Of a stretch of DNA of 64,000 nucleotides, positions 1 to 12,800 are shown piece after piece. The first letter of the stretch is position 1. Each line of letters starts with the position of its first letter. The notes below the pieces were generated by a model. The model saw only the letters and a program-made list of their open reading frames with translations. It had not been told where the DNA came from and did no database searches. This stretch comes from Holothuria scabra (Eukaryota; Echinodermata; Holothuroidea; Aspidochirotida; Holothuriidae). The stretch lies in NCBI GenBank assembly GCA_037179385.1, contig CM074190.1:8271784-8335783 (forward strand), given 5' to 3'. A program made the translations under genes and the position numbers.

Positions 1-732
1 AGGAATTACCAGGGAGAAATTATCTCTTAAGTGAAAAAGTATACGCTCCAGTTTTATTCCAATCCTCACCTGTTGCCTGTATGGTAACTGTCTTATCAGT
101 GCTACATTATCAATTTATGAAAATCTGTGCTAGATATTTTACATGTGTTGTAATTTTTTAAGAGGTGGAAATAGAGGTCTATCTTGTGTTTTTGTAGTCA
201 CAATATGATTATGAAGATGGTTTTCTCACAAATTTCTGCAAGCTGCCAAAGTTATTTTCATATTACTAGTGAGAGGTCACATATTAAGTAGCTAGTTAAT
301 ATTCATTCAGTGTGGAGTTGTTATCACTCCATAGATATGATAACTCACTTTATAAAACAATATAGTTTCCCTCCTTTGAGGGCCCTGCATGGGCAGGGGG
401 AAATGACTGGTGTTAGTGTGTGGATGTTGCTGATCGAAATAGGTTGATTCAAGTCATGGGTAAAATATTTCAAAAGGAAGAAATTAATTTTCAAAATGGG
501 AAAACAGATTTAAGAACACTTCTTAATTCGGAAATTGCCTTGCATCGAGAGAAAGTATCAAAAAAACCTTTTGAAATTTTGCGACAAGGTTCTGGGTGGC
601 TTCTTCTCCTTTCTGTGCACATGCTAAGTGGTGGATGGTTCTTATTAATGTTCAAAACATGTTATTCAGAAAGGAGGGAATAGTAAAATTCTCCTCTGCC
701 ACCCTATGATGTTAACATTTGTTACCTCACAG
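1..732 (+). other. Intron or upstream sequence, no recognised gene
   Basis: AT-rich sequence upstream of the first recognisable kinase exon, ending in a good acceptor (TTACCTCACAG) at 732. An open frame at 420-683 has no recognisable domain and no splice context, so it is not called. The preceding exons of the kinase gene must lie to the left of the window. Confidence 0.5.
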
Positions 733-816
733 AGGACCATACACCGCCTGCTACCCCTTTAATGGCGGTGTCCGTAGAAGCACCAAAACCATTACCACTC
801 CTAAAGCAAAATATGG
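733..816 (+). CDS. MAP4K4: Kinase gene exon A (linker)
   Basis: 84 nt, phase 1 in and phase 1 out. Acceptor CTCACAG, donor GTAAGT. It reads [20 protein letters not shown] and onward, a proline-rich stretch typical of the low-conservation linker between coiled coil and CNH domain. There is no direct homology anchor. It is supported by splice sites and by phase agreement with the next exon at 3505. Confidence 0.7.
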
Positions 817-3800
817 GTAAGTTTAAAGAGCTTGTGCTTCTTCTGGTGCATGCTGTGGTGGGGCTATCACAGTAACCTTAACGCTTTCATGCAAGTCGCA
901 AACTTTTTTTTCCATTTCATGAGACAAAGTGTGTATATACTGTTAAAATATGTTCATTTCACTGATTTTCTTTGCTGTGTGCTACTACTACATATACTAA
1001 TTTAGGATCATTGTTTTAATCATTGTCATTGGCTGGTTGCAACTTAAAGTACAGCCCAGATAGGGCTCTGCATTGGAGGTCCATTCCTCGTAGTGTTCTC
1101 CCCAAGAAAGTGAGAGAAATCGTAAAGGAAATTTGGAGAATATTTATTGTGAAATTGGGAAAATAAAATCAAAAGTTAAGGTTTTGAATTCAGGTTTGAT
1201 ATGGAGCAGGGCTCGATTTTCATGGTTGTCCGATTGTCCGGGACAACTAAAATTTCATAGGGACAACCAAAAGTTAAAGGTTGGTTGTCCAATGGACATT
1301 TCTCTCAGATGGAAGAATAATGCTGACTAACTTTCAACTTTTTTCATCTACCATGTTTCAGACTTGAAGTGCTTTTGTCTTTCAAGCATCCTAGCTTTTT
1401 ATTCTTCAAGACCAATAGTACAACATAAAGTGCACACAATTACTGTTTTGTAATTGTGTGCAAAATGTTTCGGACAACCAGATTTCATTGTGGACAACCC
1501 AAACTAGTGAAATGGTTGCCCGAAGGACAACCATAAATTTTTCTGAAAATCGAGGCCTGTGGAGTCATCCATATATATATATCAACCATCTACAAATATT
1601 GCAAAACAGAGAAGAGTCACCAGCTTGAATTCTTTCATGAAGAATGTGGTTTTATTGAGCCACGGCTTTTGGCACAATATTCCTGCAGTTAAAACCCATA
1701 CGTTTCCTTTCATGCCTCATGTATTGATACTTTATATTAAAACTTTTACCTCTCTCTTTCTGTCCCAATGTTTCACATATTTACGAAAAACTTGTGTACG
1801 ATGTTTACTCTCAAATGGTCTGTGTGACTCCTTTCCCTCTCATGGTCACATGACCTTTAATTATTGGACACACTTTTCATTGGTTCTCTGGTTTAAGGGT
1901 GTATTTCATACATCATTTAAACAAATCACTGTTTGAAAAATTGTTTCTACCATGTGCAAAAGATGACCAATATTATGCAAGAAACATTATAAGCAGCTTT
2001 GTGGGACATTTTGTAATGAATATGCATGATGCTGAGGTCAAGCATGGCTGCCAAGTATTTCACTGTTAAGAGCTCACATTGCTTGAATTGATATGTATGT
2101 ATTAACCAACCTACAAGCAGTGCAGTTTGAAGAGTAGAAATGAGTGGATGCGGTCAGGGATGGGGGATAGAAAAGCTGTTGTACTTTAACAAAAACAGAC
2201 CATTACACAAATAATTAAGGAAACATTTGATTTTAACATCCAAAGGATGTGCAGTTGTATAGAACAGGAACCACAATCAAACCCATTGATACCTGATTTA
2301 TGATTAAATACCTTTTGAGAAATTGTGGAAGTTTTATTATTCTTTGCACTCCAGCAGGGGTGGGGGCCTTTCGTCCCCAACCTAATCAGCTTGTTCTAGA
2401 TTCCTTAAATTGCAATGATGTTAGGACAGCAATGCATTGTTTTTGATTCCTTCAAAAGTACCATTGCAGAAAAATTCATTTCCCCTCTAAATTGTATTTT
2501 GATCACATCAATCAAGTGTTCATGGCAACTTTTGTTGATTCATGTGTAAATGAAATTAAAATATCTTTACAAAAGTAAAAACCTTGATTTTTTAACTTCA
2601 ATTTTTATGGCATAGGTTTTGCTAGTTTTATTGAAAGTTTTGAAATTTGTTATACAATCACCAAAATCAATTGTAACCTTGCAAATATTCTATACCATTA
2701 AATTTATTTGCATGATGTTCAGCTGCTTTTATCATTCTTAAAACAGAATTTGAACTCTTCATAAACTCAGTAAAAATTATATTGAACATTTACTTCTATG
2801 TATTCTTAGGATTAGATATTTCCAGTACACCATGCAGCTTAAATGATCTGTGTAACAGTTAATTCTCTCTTCTTTTTTTTCAAACTTTATTGTGGATAAA
2901 ACATTCAACATTGTCAGGAATTTTAATCTCTCACAGCTTTTTAAAAACTAAAAATCTCACAAAATTGAAAACAAATATTTTGCCACTTTGGTATTCCTTG
3001 ATGTTTTCTGATCTTTGAAATTACAAACAACAGTTGCTTTCAGATTTTCCTGTGACTTACAATGAGAGAAAAATATGACAGCTTGTGAAGAAGGAAGAAC
3101 ACTTTTTACAAAATATTTGACCTTACAAATTTGAAATTTCCCTATTGTAAGTTGTATCAAATGGGAAAATTGCTTTAATGCTTTTGAATACCAGTTCCAC
3201 CTCACTTTAATGCAAGCCCCTGGCAAGCTCAATTCTTTAGCTTCATTGCTTCAGCTGTCACCCTGTTTATTCACAAGGATTTTCACTGGTAAATACAAAC
3301 AGTAAAGATCTCAATTATAAAAATGATTTTTTTCTTCACAGCAACAATGTACATTTTGATTTTTACAGAATAAGGTGTCATGTGACAGTTTGCCGACTTC
3401 ATGTTAATAATGACTCTGTTACGAATCTGATGAATATTCAATGTTCAAATATGTGCTTGATAAATATTCATTTCTTGATCTTCTTCACACATTGTTCATT
3501 ATAGCAGCTTCAAGACCGCAACAAGCTCATGTTAGTCACAGTCCGTCAGCTCAGCCAAGGGGTAACAGGGGTCTAGGCGGAACAAGACCAGCCAGTTTCC
3601 AGGGACCTGCTAAAGATCCAATGGTAAAGTTTATGAATATTTATGATCAGTATTATGAGTGTCCAAGGACCTGCTTAAGATCCAGTGGTAAAGTTTATGA
3701 ATATTTATTATCAGTCTGCTGCATTGCTTTAAAATGTTAGTTATCCATCCTTTCAAATTAAGAGCATAAAGTCACTTAGTTGTATGATTTCTTTTGGTAT

Positions 3801-6800
3801 GAAAGGGCTCGCTCAAGAATGTAACCTGCAAGCCTCCAAGAGTCAGTGGTTGCTACCCATTGTAAGAGCACAGCAACCAGTTTGTAATGAGCTATGCTTT
3901 AATGCACACAGGATCCTGACCTCCCAGAGTCTGTGAACAGTTGTATGCACAGATTTAGGTGACCACAAGTTAAGCCTTTCAAACACAAAAGACGACCTGA
4001 CAATGCAATCGCTACACAAAAGAAAACCTAACAATGAACTTGCCAGAGCTGTCCAGGATGTACACAAAAGGTTTTTATAGAATTTCTCCACATATTAGAC
4101 AATGGTTGGTACATGGAGCTACATGCTACACTGTACCTGGTACACAGCACATAAAGTTCATAACGTTCATATTCTACCAAGTTCGTCAGTAACGTGACTT
4201 GTTGGGCCTATCGTGTACAAAGATAGTCTTTCAATTTATATACTTGAGCTGTTTATATACACATAGGTTAGGTCAAAGGGTCAGTGTCAAATAGACTTGA
4301 GATGCTATGGGTGCTCCAAGGTATTACCAAAGCTATCTCTGCTGCAGTTACTGATTTAAAAACCTTCTAATTGATATTTTTGTGGACAGGAATTAGTCAG
4401 CATTGAAAGTATAATTTTATTGAGGAAACTGACCGTGTTTTCAATACTATTTTTACAGGACCTGGTTGCCTTAGCAGCTCAATTGAATGCAATAGGAGGG
4501 CGCTCTAGTCAGATTGGAAGGGATGATGATGACAGTGATGAAGATGATGTCCAGGGACCAGATGGTACAGTCCTTGCATCAGCAATCCCTCAACCATTGT
4601 GAGTATAAGACCCACTTTCAGTTTCAAGAGGACCAAACTTCATAATCAATAATCAATGCACTGCGTATTTCTGATGCTGTGTGCCAGTAGACCTTGTGCA
4701 TATGATGTCACGAAGCAAAGGGTACGCCCTCCTTTGGGGGCAAAACAAACCAATACTGACAAATGCTGATTTGTTAACCAGTTGAATCAGTGCATAGTCT
4801 GCTATATGGGCATGAAAAATTCTTATGCATGCCGCAACATGGTCTATTATTTTGCCCCCAAGGGTGATGTCAGTGTGTGGTCAATGGATAAAGTCTATAG
4901 GATTAAGTGAATTGAACATTTATCATGCATATGCAAATATGCAAATTTGTTATTTTCAAAGATGGACTCAACAAATATGGCTTACGTTATGCTTTGATTC
5001 TTAAGCTTAGTTTCAAGGACACCAGTAGAATTGGTATGCCCTTATGTCAAAGGCACCTGTTGCATGTCTCACTGTGGAGTTGGTAAAACCTGAAGAATGT
5101 GTATTGGAAGTTAAACTCAAGTCATGTTGAAAAGTATCACTTTATGAAGGTCCTCTCCTACCTCCTATTTATGCATGTAATTTTACCTGTAAATGATCTT
5201 AGGGCCATGACATTAGTCATATGAGTGTTGTCGTTTTGTGGCTGTAGCTTCCTTGGAAAACAAAACTCCTTTGGGAGTACATGTTTGGTTTTGCCAAGCA
5301 GTTCTTTGCCAGAGAGTCAAAGGGACTTTAGGAAAAGGATTTTACCTGCCTGCAGCTTGAATGGTGAACTAGTAGGTCAGTGGTAGAAGGTGGCCTCCCA
5401 AGCCCTCTCTCTACTTACCACCAAATGATGTAGAGGCAATTTTTGCCTTTGATATAACTCACCAGATCATAAAGTATCTCATATAATTTGTAAAGGGGTA
5501 ACAAAGGAATTGATAACACTTCACATCATTATTTTTGGATGGTTAGTGGGGTTCTTTAATTAATTGTCAAATTCTGAAGAAAAAGGTTTGAAAAGCAGCA
5601 TCCCAACAGATTTTTCTTAGTTGATTATATTTTTAAACTGCAAGGTAAAAAAAGCCAGTTTTGATGGCATTTCACCATAACTTCAACTTGCATGTAAAGC
5701 AAGCAAACTCAATACATGAATTCTTGAAGATAGTCACTTGTCACTTCAAACTTTAAAACTATTTCACCCCGTTGTACCTCCCATTTACGTTATGTTACTC
5801 TACCTACACTGCAGTAATCTTTTGGCAAGTTATCAGGGGGTACAAAAAATTTTTATTGGTTAGGCTCTTTGACATCAAAAAAAAAAAAAATGAGTAGTTC
5901 AAAGAGTGTTCTGATTACGTTATGGTCTTGTATGCTCACCAATAAACTAGAACTGTGTCTGGAAAAGGACCACTTTTAGATAGATGCGAAGGGGCCAGAA
6001 GTATACACGTTGGTAGAATTGGGACTTTCTGGGTTAAAAATAAATGTCTTTAAGGGAACTGAGAACTGCAGATTTAGATGGTGTAGAAGAGTCAGGGTGT
6101 TAGAAGGTAAAAGTTTCCTAGTATTTCCACATCCTCTGTAGGAGTAAATGTTTAGACAGTTATATAGCACATGGCTTACAAGGGTTAGTGTGGGTGTTCA
6201 TTTCTGTTTGGAGGATTTCATTTAGTTTGTGATAACCTTATGAAAACAAGAAATGTGAAAGGAAACAAACAGCTTTGCCTCAATATCTTTAATCCCCCTC
6301 CCCATCCCCGTGTTGCTTGATGTAGCAAAGAAAGATCCTCCTGCTGTTCTTTTGTCATTCTTTCTTTCAGGTGTAGAATGTAAGTTTTAGGGACTTTTGT
6401 TCGTTACCTCATTTGACAGGGTAACCTATTGTCTTGAAAATTCTGTGATTCTTAATTTTGCTGTTGTGTTACAGAAACATAGCTTATCAATACCAAATGA
6501 TATCGTGCTATAATTGTGGCTTACTTTACAGCACAAGGAGGCCTGTTGACTTATTTAATGTATTCTTTTATTTCATTTTCATGATGAATAGAGTGAGGGT
6601 TGCATAGTATGAGAGCTAATGGTAACATGTACCTACTTGTAATTGACACAAATGTGTTTCATGAATTGTTGATATATCTCTAACTATGTGGACAAACATA
6701 TGGCAGAAACATTTTAATAATTTGTAATTATTTCCTTTACTTGTCAAACTTTGAAGTAATATCCCTTGGGTATTATGTAGAGACACATATGCGTGGTTTG

Positions 6801-9800
6801 AAAACTAGACTTAGAGCTCGTGCAAAGAAAACAACTTTAAAATATAAAATTGCTTTTCCCCAGTGGATGTAATGAACAGACACAAACATGGCTGAATGCC
6901 AGCTTGTTAATTATATATGTCAGTCTTAATTTGATTTGTATTTTAATATATTATTGAGTTAAATAACAGTCTCTTCTAGACTTTCACTTAAAAAAAGAAA
7001 CTTAAATCATTTGGGAAGGAGTTTTTGTTTTGATTTTAATGGAAAGTGTAACTTTTTTAATTTACCTGACTGAATCATTTTTCTAAACATGTTATATTTT
7101 TTATTACATTTGATTTATAGAGGAGTTATGTTTAGTCCTTGTGGTAATGTTTATGTACATTCATACTTGTGCATGAAAGCTTTGTGGTTTGATAAAATTT
7201 TAATGCACTTTGACATACCTTTGCATTACAATAATGCATCCTCTCTCTGTCGACTCCTGACCTGATCATACCAAAGACTAAAAAACCGGAACCTACTGCC
7301 ATTGTGCTTGATGCCCAGCACAAGAAATAGGGTGGGGGAAAACGAGCCAGTTAGCTACAACCATGGGAGTCCCCAGGCATGGGCAAGGGGGAATTCCCCC
7401 CCCCGGAAAATCAAAAATTTGACAAAACATACAAAAAGTTAAAGAAAAAAACCGAACAAAACGTGTTTTCCAAGGTTCTATACGAAAAATAGGCTTAAAA
7501 AATGCCATTTCCAGCGATCTGGGAGGCATTTTGGGCCAAAATTTCTGCACCCTTTTTTGCAATTCATGGTGACTCCAAGGTTTTGCCCCCCCCACCCCAC
7601 CCCCAATTTTTTTCTGTGGATGCCCATGGCCACAACTGGAAAAAAGGTTGTTGCCGGCTGTACTTGAACCAATTGATTAGAAACTGAGCTATAAAACCTC
7701 ATCTAACTTACTCAGTCAGCTCTGGATTTATGAATGATTTATTAAACAAACTTTGTATGTTTTATACACAGACCATCTTCAACAGGGTTTGATACCATGG
7801 AAACATTTATTGTTCATGAAGGTAAGCAGACTAGACAATATACCAGTAAATCATCTCAACACCAACAGGGTTAGTTTCATGCCTCCCCCCTCCCCTCCCC
7901 AAGCCATTAGCCAGGATTTCTATTCTGAAAATCTCAGTTGTTGCTGATGACAAACTTACAATCTATACCACTTTTACTTCACAGGGACTCTGTCAGAAAC
8001 TCAAAAAAGGGAGGGGGATTTATTACTGCTAAACCCCATGTCCAAATTAATGGTGCCCTTGATAAAAGGTATTGGTGGGTTCAGGGTGGCTAGGTGGGTT
8101 CAGGGTGGCAAAAGATTTTTTCAAGATCCATGTAAGATGCAATTTGAAGGCTTTTAAAGACTATGTAAGTCCAAAGATTGCTGAGAAAGTGTCCTCTTTT
8201 AATTGAGAAACCAAGATATTGACATTTTTTTATTTTAATGGAAATGAAAAAGGGAGGGGGGATTACCCACCCTCTTATGGAAGAGGGAAATGCCCCTTCA
8301 TTTTCCTCCCCTGCTGTGCTCCGATCCTTTAGCCAGGGATTTCATTTTGGAGTGACAATTATTACTAATGACATATAATCAGTTTATATCACTGGTCCTT
8401 CAAGTGTCAGCACCAGTGGAAAGACAAATGTGGTGGTCCAGGGGTCTGACATGGTTCTATACAGCTCACCAAATAAACAAATACTGCCCTCTAGCTATTT
8501 TGTAGAACAAAGAAGAGCATAAAAGTTGAAAAGTTGAGTAATGGACTTTGCAAGGTTTATTTTGTTAGTAGGCAGGAATGTTATTAGTCCGACTTATATC
8601 ATAATAGGTTTGGATTGGTTTTCAGTGTAACCAGAAACTGGACAAGGTAGCCAAAATTCTTGATAATTTAAAAGGGAAAGTGCCGTCACCCCATCTTGAA
8701 TTAGCGAAGTAGACTGTCCTGTTTCATAATAGGCTTTTGAGGGTCATGTGACTATTTTTCTCCTTAATTGTTAAATTTACTAATTGGCTTACCTTGAATA
8801 TGCTACACTGAAGTCCTAAAATATTTTGAAAGATACTTTGAAGATAAATGAAAACAAATTTGCGATATTTAGCTGTTGCTTCAAAGTAAGTCTGGGTGAC
8901 TGCTCTTGTCCTTTTAACCCTTCCTTATATTCATAAAAGTATTTATGTGTAGAAAGATAGTGAATGAAGGGAATTAACAAGTAACAGCTTTTCTCTCTTT
9001 CCCCCCCCCCCCTTTTTTTTGAGACTATTACCACTTTTCATGACTACACATGTGTGGACTTTGGGTAACATGACAATAACAATGTCTCATTACAGTATGA
9101 TATGATATATTGTGATGTGATACAATGCAATTTAATGCAATACAGTACAATAAAGTTTATTGTACTTTGTTGTACTGTACAATATTCTATACAACAAAGT
9201 ACAATGTAATGCAATATAATATGATACATTATGGTGGAATAAAAATATGGAGTTACAATTTCAGGGACAATTAAGTTTCAGTGTTTGGCAAGAATCCTCC
9301 TTCTGAAGTGGATGTTAGTTTCCCTCCCATCACTACACTACACACACACACGCGCAAGCACATCAGTACCATGCAGTGTAATGCAATTAATGGAATATAA
9401 TCATTGCACTATAGTACAATACAAGAGTAACAATTCAATATACTACATATCACATTACACACATTTCAGGCCAATTTAAAAGTCATCAAAGTTGTATTCA
9501 TCACTTTTTATTTTTGTTTTCTTCAGATGGAAAGAATGAGAGGAGTAAACTTAATAGCGAGGGATCCTTTGTGATTGGTGAGCCATCCAACAGCAATGCA
9601 AGGAACCAGGTATACATTGTTTATTGTGCATCTCCTATGACAACCTATGTATGATTGTCTTATGTTTGAGAATGATCACTGGAAGTAATGATTTACAAAG
9701 ATTCCACTCCTGTTTTTTGAATGCTGTGCTAATAACAGCATCGTGACTTGAAAACAATTCTGAGATGTGTACTCTTTAAAGTTTAGGTTGGAAACCTCTG

Positions 9801-12800
9801 TGTTAGGTTACGTGCCTCTAGATTTGCCTCTGTTATCACTAGTTTGTACTAGCTTAAACCTGCTTACCCCTCCACTCTCCTCCACTCCTCCACCCCTCCA
9901 CTCTCCTCCACCCCTTCTTCCTCTCCTGCTTCCCTTCCCACTCCACTTCTCTCTTGTAGTCTTTCTCAAAGTCTCATGCAGTCTTCTATATTTTGATCTA
10001 AATCAGTTTCTCTGTTACCCTTTTAAGGCCGATGTTGGGCCTTCAAGAGGTTCAGGAAGGGATGGCCCACCCCCGCCGTACCACCGTCCATCTTCCAGAA
10101 CCCCACCTCAAGTCCGCCAGTCACCAAGAAACTCACCTAGACAGTCACCAATCCCAGACAGACGGTCCCAATTGTCTTCCTCTATGGATGAATTAAGAAG
10201 GAGCCCTGTTCCAGACAGAAGGGTAAGTGCATCTTAGAAGACTTTAGGCAAGTCCAAGGTTATCACAGCGGGTGGGGACAGGAATAAAAATTATTGTTTT
10301 TTATGAATGATACTACAAAATCAATGGTCAGTTTTCACTCAATGTCATTAGTAACATAACATGGAAAGTGGAACCACCTGACATAGCAAGAATTTCAAGT
10401 TGTATCGTTTTAAAGCACTGGATTGTTGAGAATTGAAAATTTTATTAATCAATATAATTTATGACTGCCTGGCCATTTGTGGAATCTTTATGTTTTACAT
10501 CATATGCTGAGTTATAAATTGCAATTGCAAAGAACATCAATCATTAAACTTCCGTATGATCTGCTTAATTTTTAACCTTTCAAAATAAAACATCTTTTGA
10601 ATGGTTGGTTGATCTTTTGATGAAGAAAAACTCATTCACATTTAAACCTGCATAAAAGTTGTGCTTATTTTAAAATAAAACAACTTTTCAGGATGCATCA
10701 AAATCTTCTCTTGATACAAATTTGCCTACTTCTCAATTTTATAGCAATCCAAAGAATTGTTAGATCGCCGTGGCAGTGGTGGCTCTGGAAGTCGAGATGT
10801 CTTGCCTGATCTACTCCCACAGCAACAGAGCTCTGGTGGACGTTCTGGAGTCCAGGACAAATCAATGTCTGAAGAATACCAGCAAGCTATTCTAGCAAAC
10901 CAACAGAAAGGTCCAATGCGGAAGCAGGCTTCCTTTTCTGTGTATGGCTTTGGTGCCAACCAATCAGTGAATGATCCTGTGGCCCAGGTCAGGAGAGGGT
11001 CAAATATATCTGTCAATGTCAAGCCAAGGACCCCAGACAGTCTCACAGACTTGCCAGAAATCCGCAAATACAGAAAGAAATTCAACTCTGAAATATTGTG
11101 TGCTTCCTTGTGGGGTAAGGTGTATGAGTTTAGATTAAGGGGTAGGGGAAGGAGAGGGGTGGAGAAGGTTGAAGTTTTATAGATGGACCTCACCTTAGTC
11201 TTGTTCTAAAAGTACTGCAAAAAGAGTTTGAAAACAGACTGATCATTTCAAGTCAAGCATCAGTGCTTCATGTGCCTTTTTCTTTGTGTAGAGTATTTCC
11301 ACAGTCCTAACCCCTTTTTCCTGACAAACACTGGTGTAATGTAGTATGTGTAGCTAGCTGAGAAGCAGCTGGCAAAATGATTGCTGTTATTATTGCCTGG
11401 CAATGAATGTGGCTACCCAGATATGATGCCACATAAAAGAACTCATTATGTAAGACATATTCCCTCATGTCAAAATGGGGTGAACTAAAGTATGACATCA
11501 CATAAAATAGATTCGTTATATGGAGCCATTTTTTGTGATGATTTGTTTTCCACCATTTTGTAAAAAAAGCACATGCACAAACCTCTCTAGATGCTCTCTT
11601 GAATGTAATCTGCTGGAATATTTTTTCCCTCTTTAAACAATGACAGTTGGGCAGTGTTAGGCTAGCATAATCTTTCTCAATGTTTATTTGTCAGATGTGA
11701 TGTTCTGTGGATCAAATCCATGCAAAGATTTTAGGGTGGTGTGAGGTCAGTTTAGTCTGTCTGAATGTTTGGGTGTGAGATATGATGTTATGTCGATCAT
11801 ATCCATACAGACATTTTTAGGTATGTTTTTAAGAAAAAGGATTTTGAAAGACTGTAATTCCTCTGCAATTAATTAAATACCTTTTCAAAAGAACGATGAT
11901 GGTATTTTCATTCATTGCAGGCAGGTATTGTGATAATGAAGGATTTGTGGTGAAAGTAATTTTGATGTCATCATTTCAGGTGTTAATTTACTGATTGGAA
12001 CAGATAATGGTATGGTGCTGCTAGACAGGTCTGGTGAAGGGAAGGTTTATCCTCTGATCTCAAGAAAGAGATTCCAGCAGATGGATGTACAGGAGAGTCA
12101 GAATATATTAGTCTGCATAGCAGGTAATGTGATTGATAAATCATGTATTATAGAACCAATACTGCAGAAATAGTTTGGTCTGCATAGCAGGTAATGTGAT
12201 AGATAAATCATGTATTATAGAACCAATACTGTAGAATAGTTTGGTCTGCATAGCAGGTAATGTGATAGATAAATCATGTATTACAGAACCAATACTGTAG
12301 AAATAGTTTGGTCTCCATAGAAGGTAATGGGATAGTGAGAGCATATATTAAAGACCCTTTACCATAGAAGTGTTTTGGTCTGTGTTGCAGGTAAATGAAG
12401 TCTAAAATCATATATTACAGAACCTTTACCTCTTTCACTGCATAGTCAAGTGATTAAAGCATCTGACTTGAGTTTCAATTCTGCTGGCCAATTCATACCA
12501 AAGACTTGAAACAATGGGACATATTGTAAATGTGCTTGGTGCTCAGCATCATCAATGGAATGAAAACAAGTTCATGAGCAAGGCTGTGGCTGGCCTGACT
12601 TAAGCTAACAGAGCCGTAGAACCTCATCTAAACATATTAATCACAGAACCAATTATGAAAATACCATAGAAGTAAATATGAATCGATATCAGTCCTCAGC
12701 TACCTCCTATCACCCCATGTATACCATTTGTACCCATACTTACCGTCTGGCAAACTAATAACAACGTGATAACCCTACCAGCAGAGGGCACAATACACTC

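Larger units (their letters stand above)
4599..7771 (+). other. Intron C-D
   Basis: About 3.2 kb of AT-rich intron. The only structured part is the interrupted dispersed repeat at 7267-7715 with a nested transposon. Confidence 0.6.

Noticed and set aside
420..683. 87-residue open frame on the + strand
   Set aside because: No recognisable domain, no splice context or homology, and it lies in what should be intron upstream of exon A.
1559..1936. 125-residue open frame
   Set aside because: Starts at the edge of a transposon in an intron. Composition is typical of translated AT-rich non-coding DNA.
9767..10027. Open frame continuous with exon F on its 5' side
   Set aside because: This is the pyrimidine-rich intron end (translated as L/P/S runs). 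The phase-matched acceptor at 10027 and the linker content begin at 10028.
10726..11193. 155-residue open frame on the - strand
   Set aside because: Antisense shadow of the conserved exon G.
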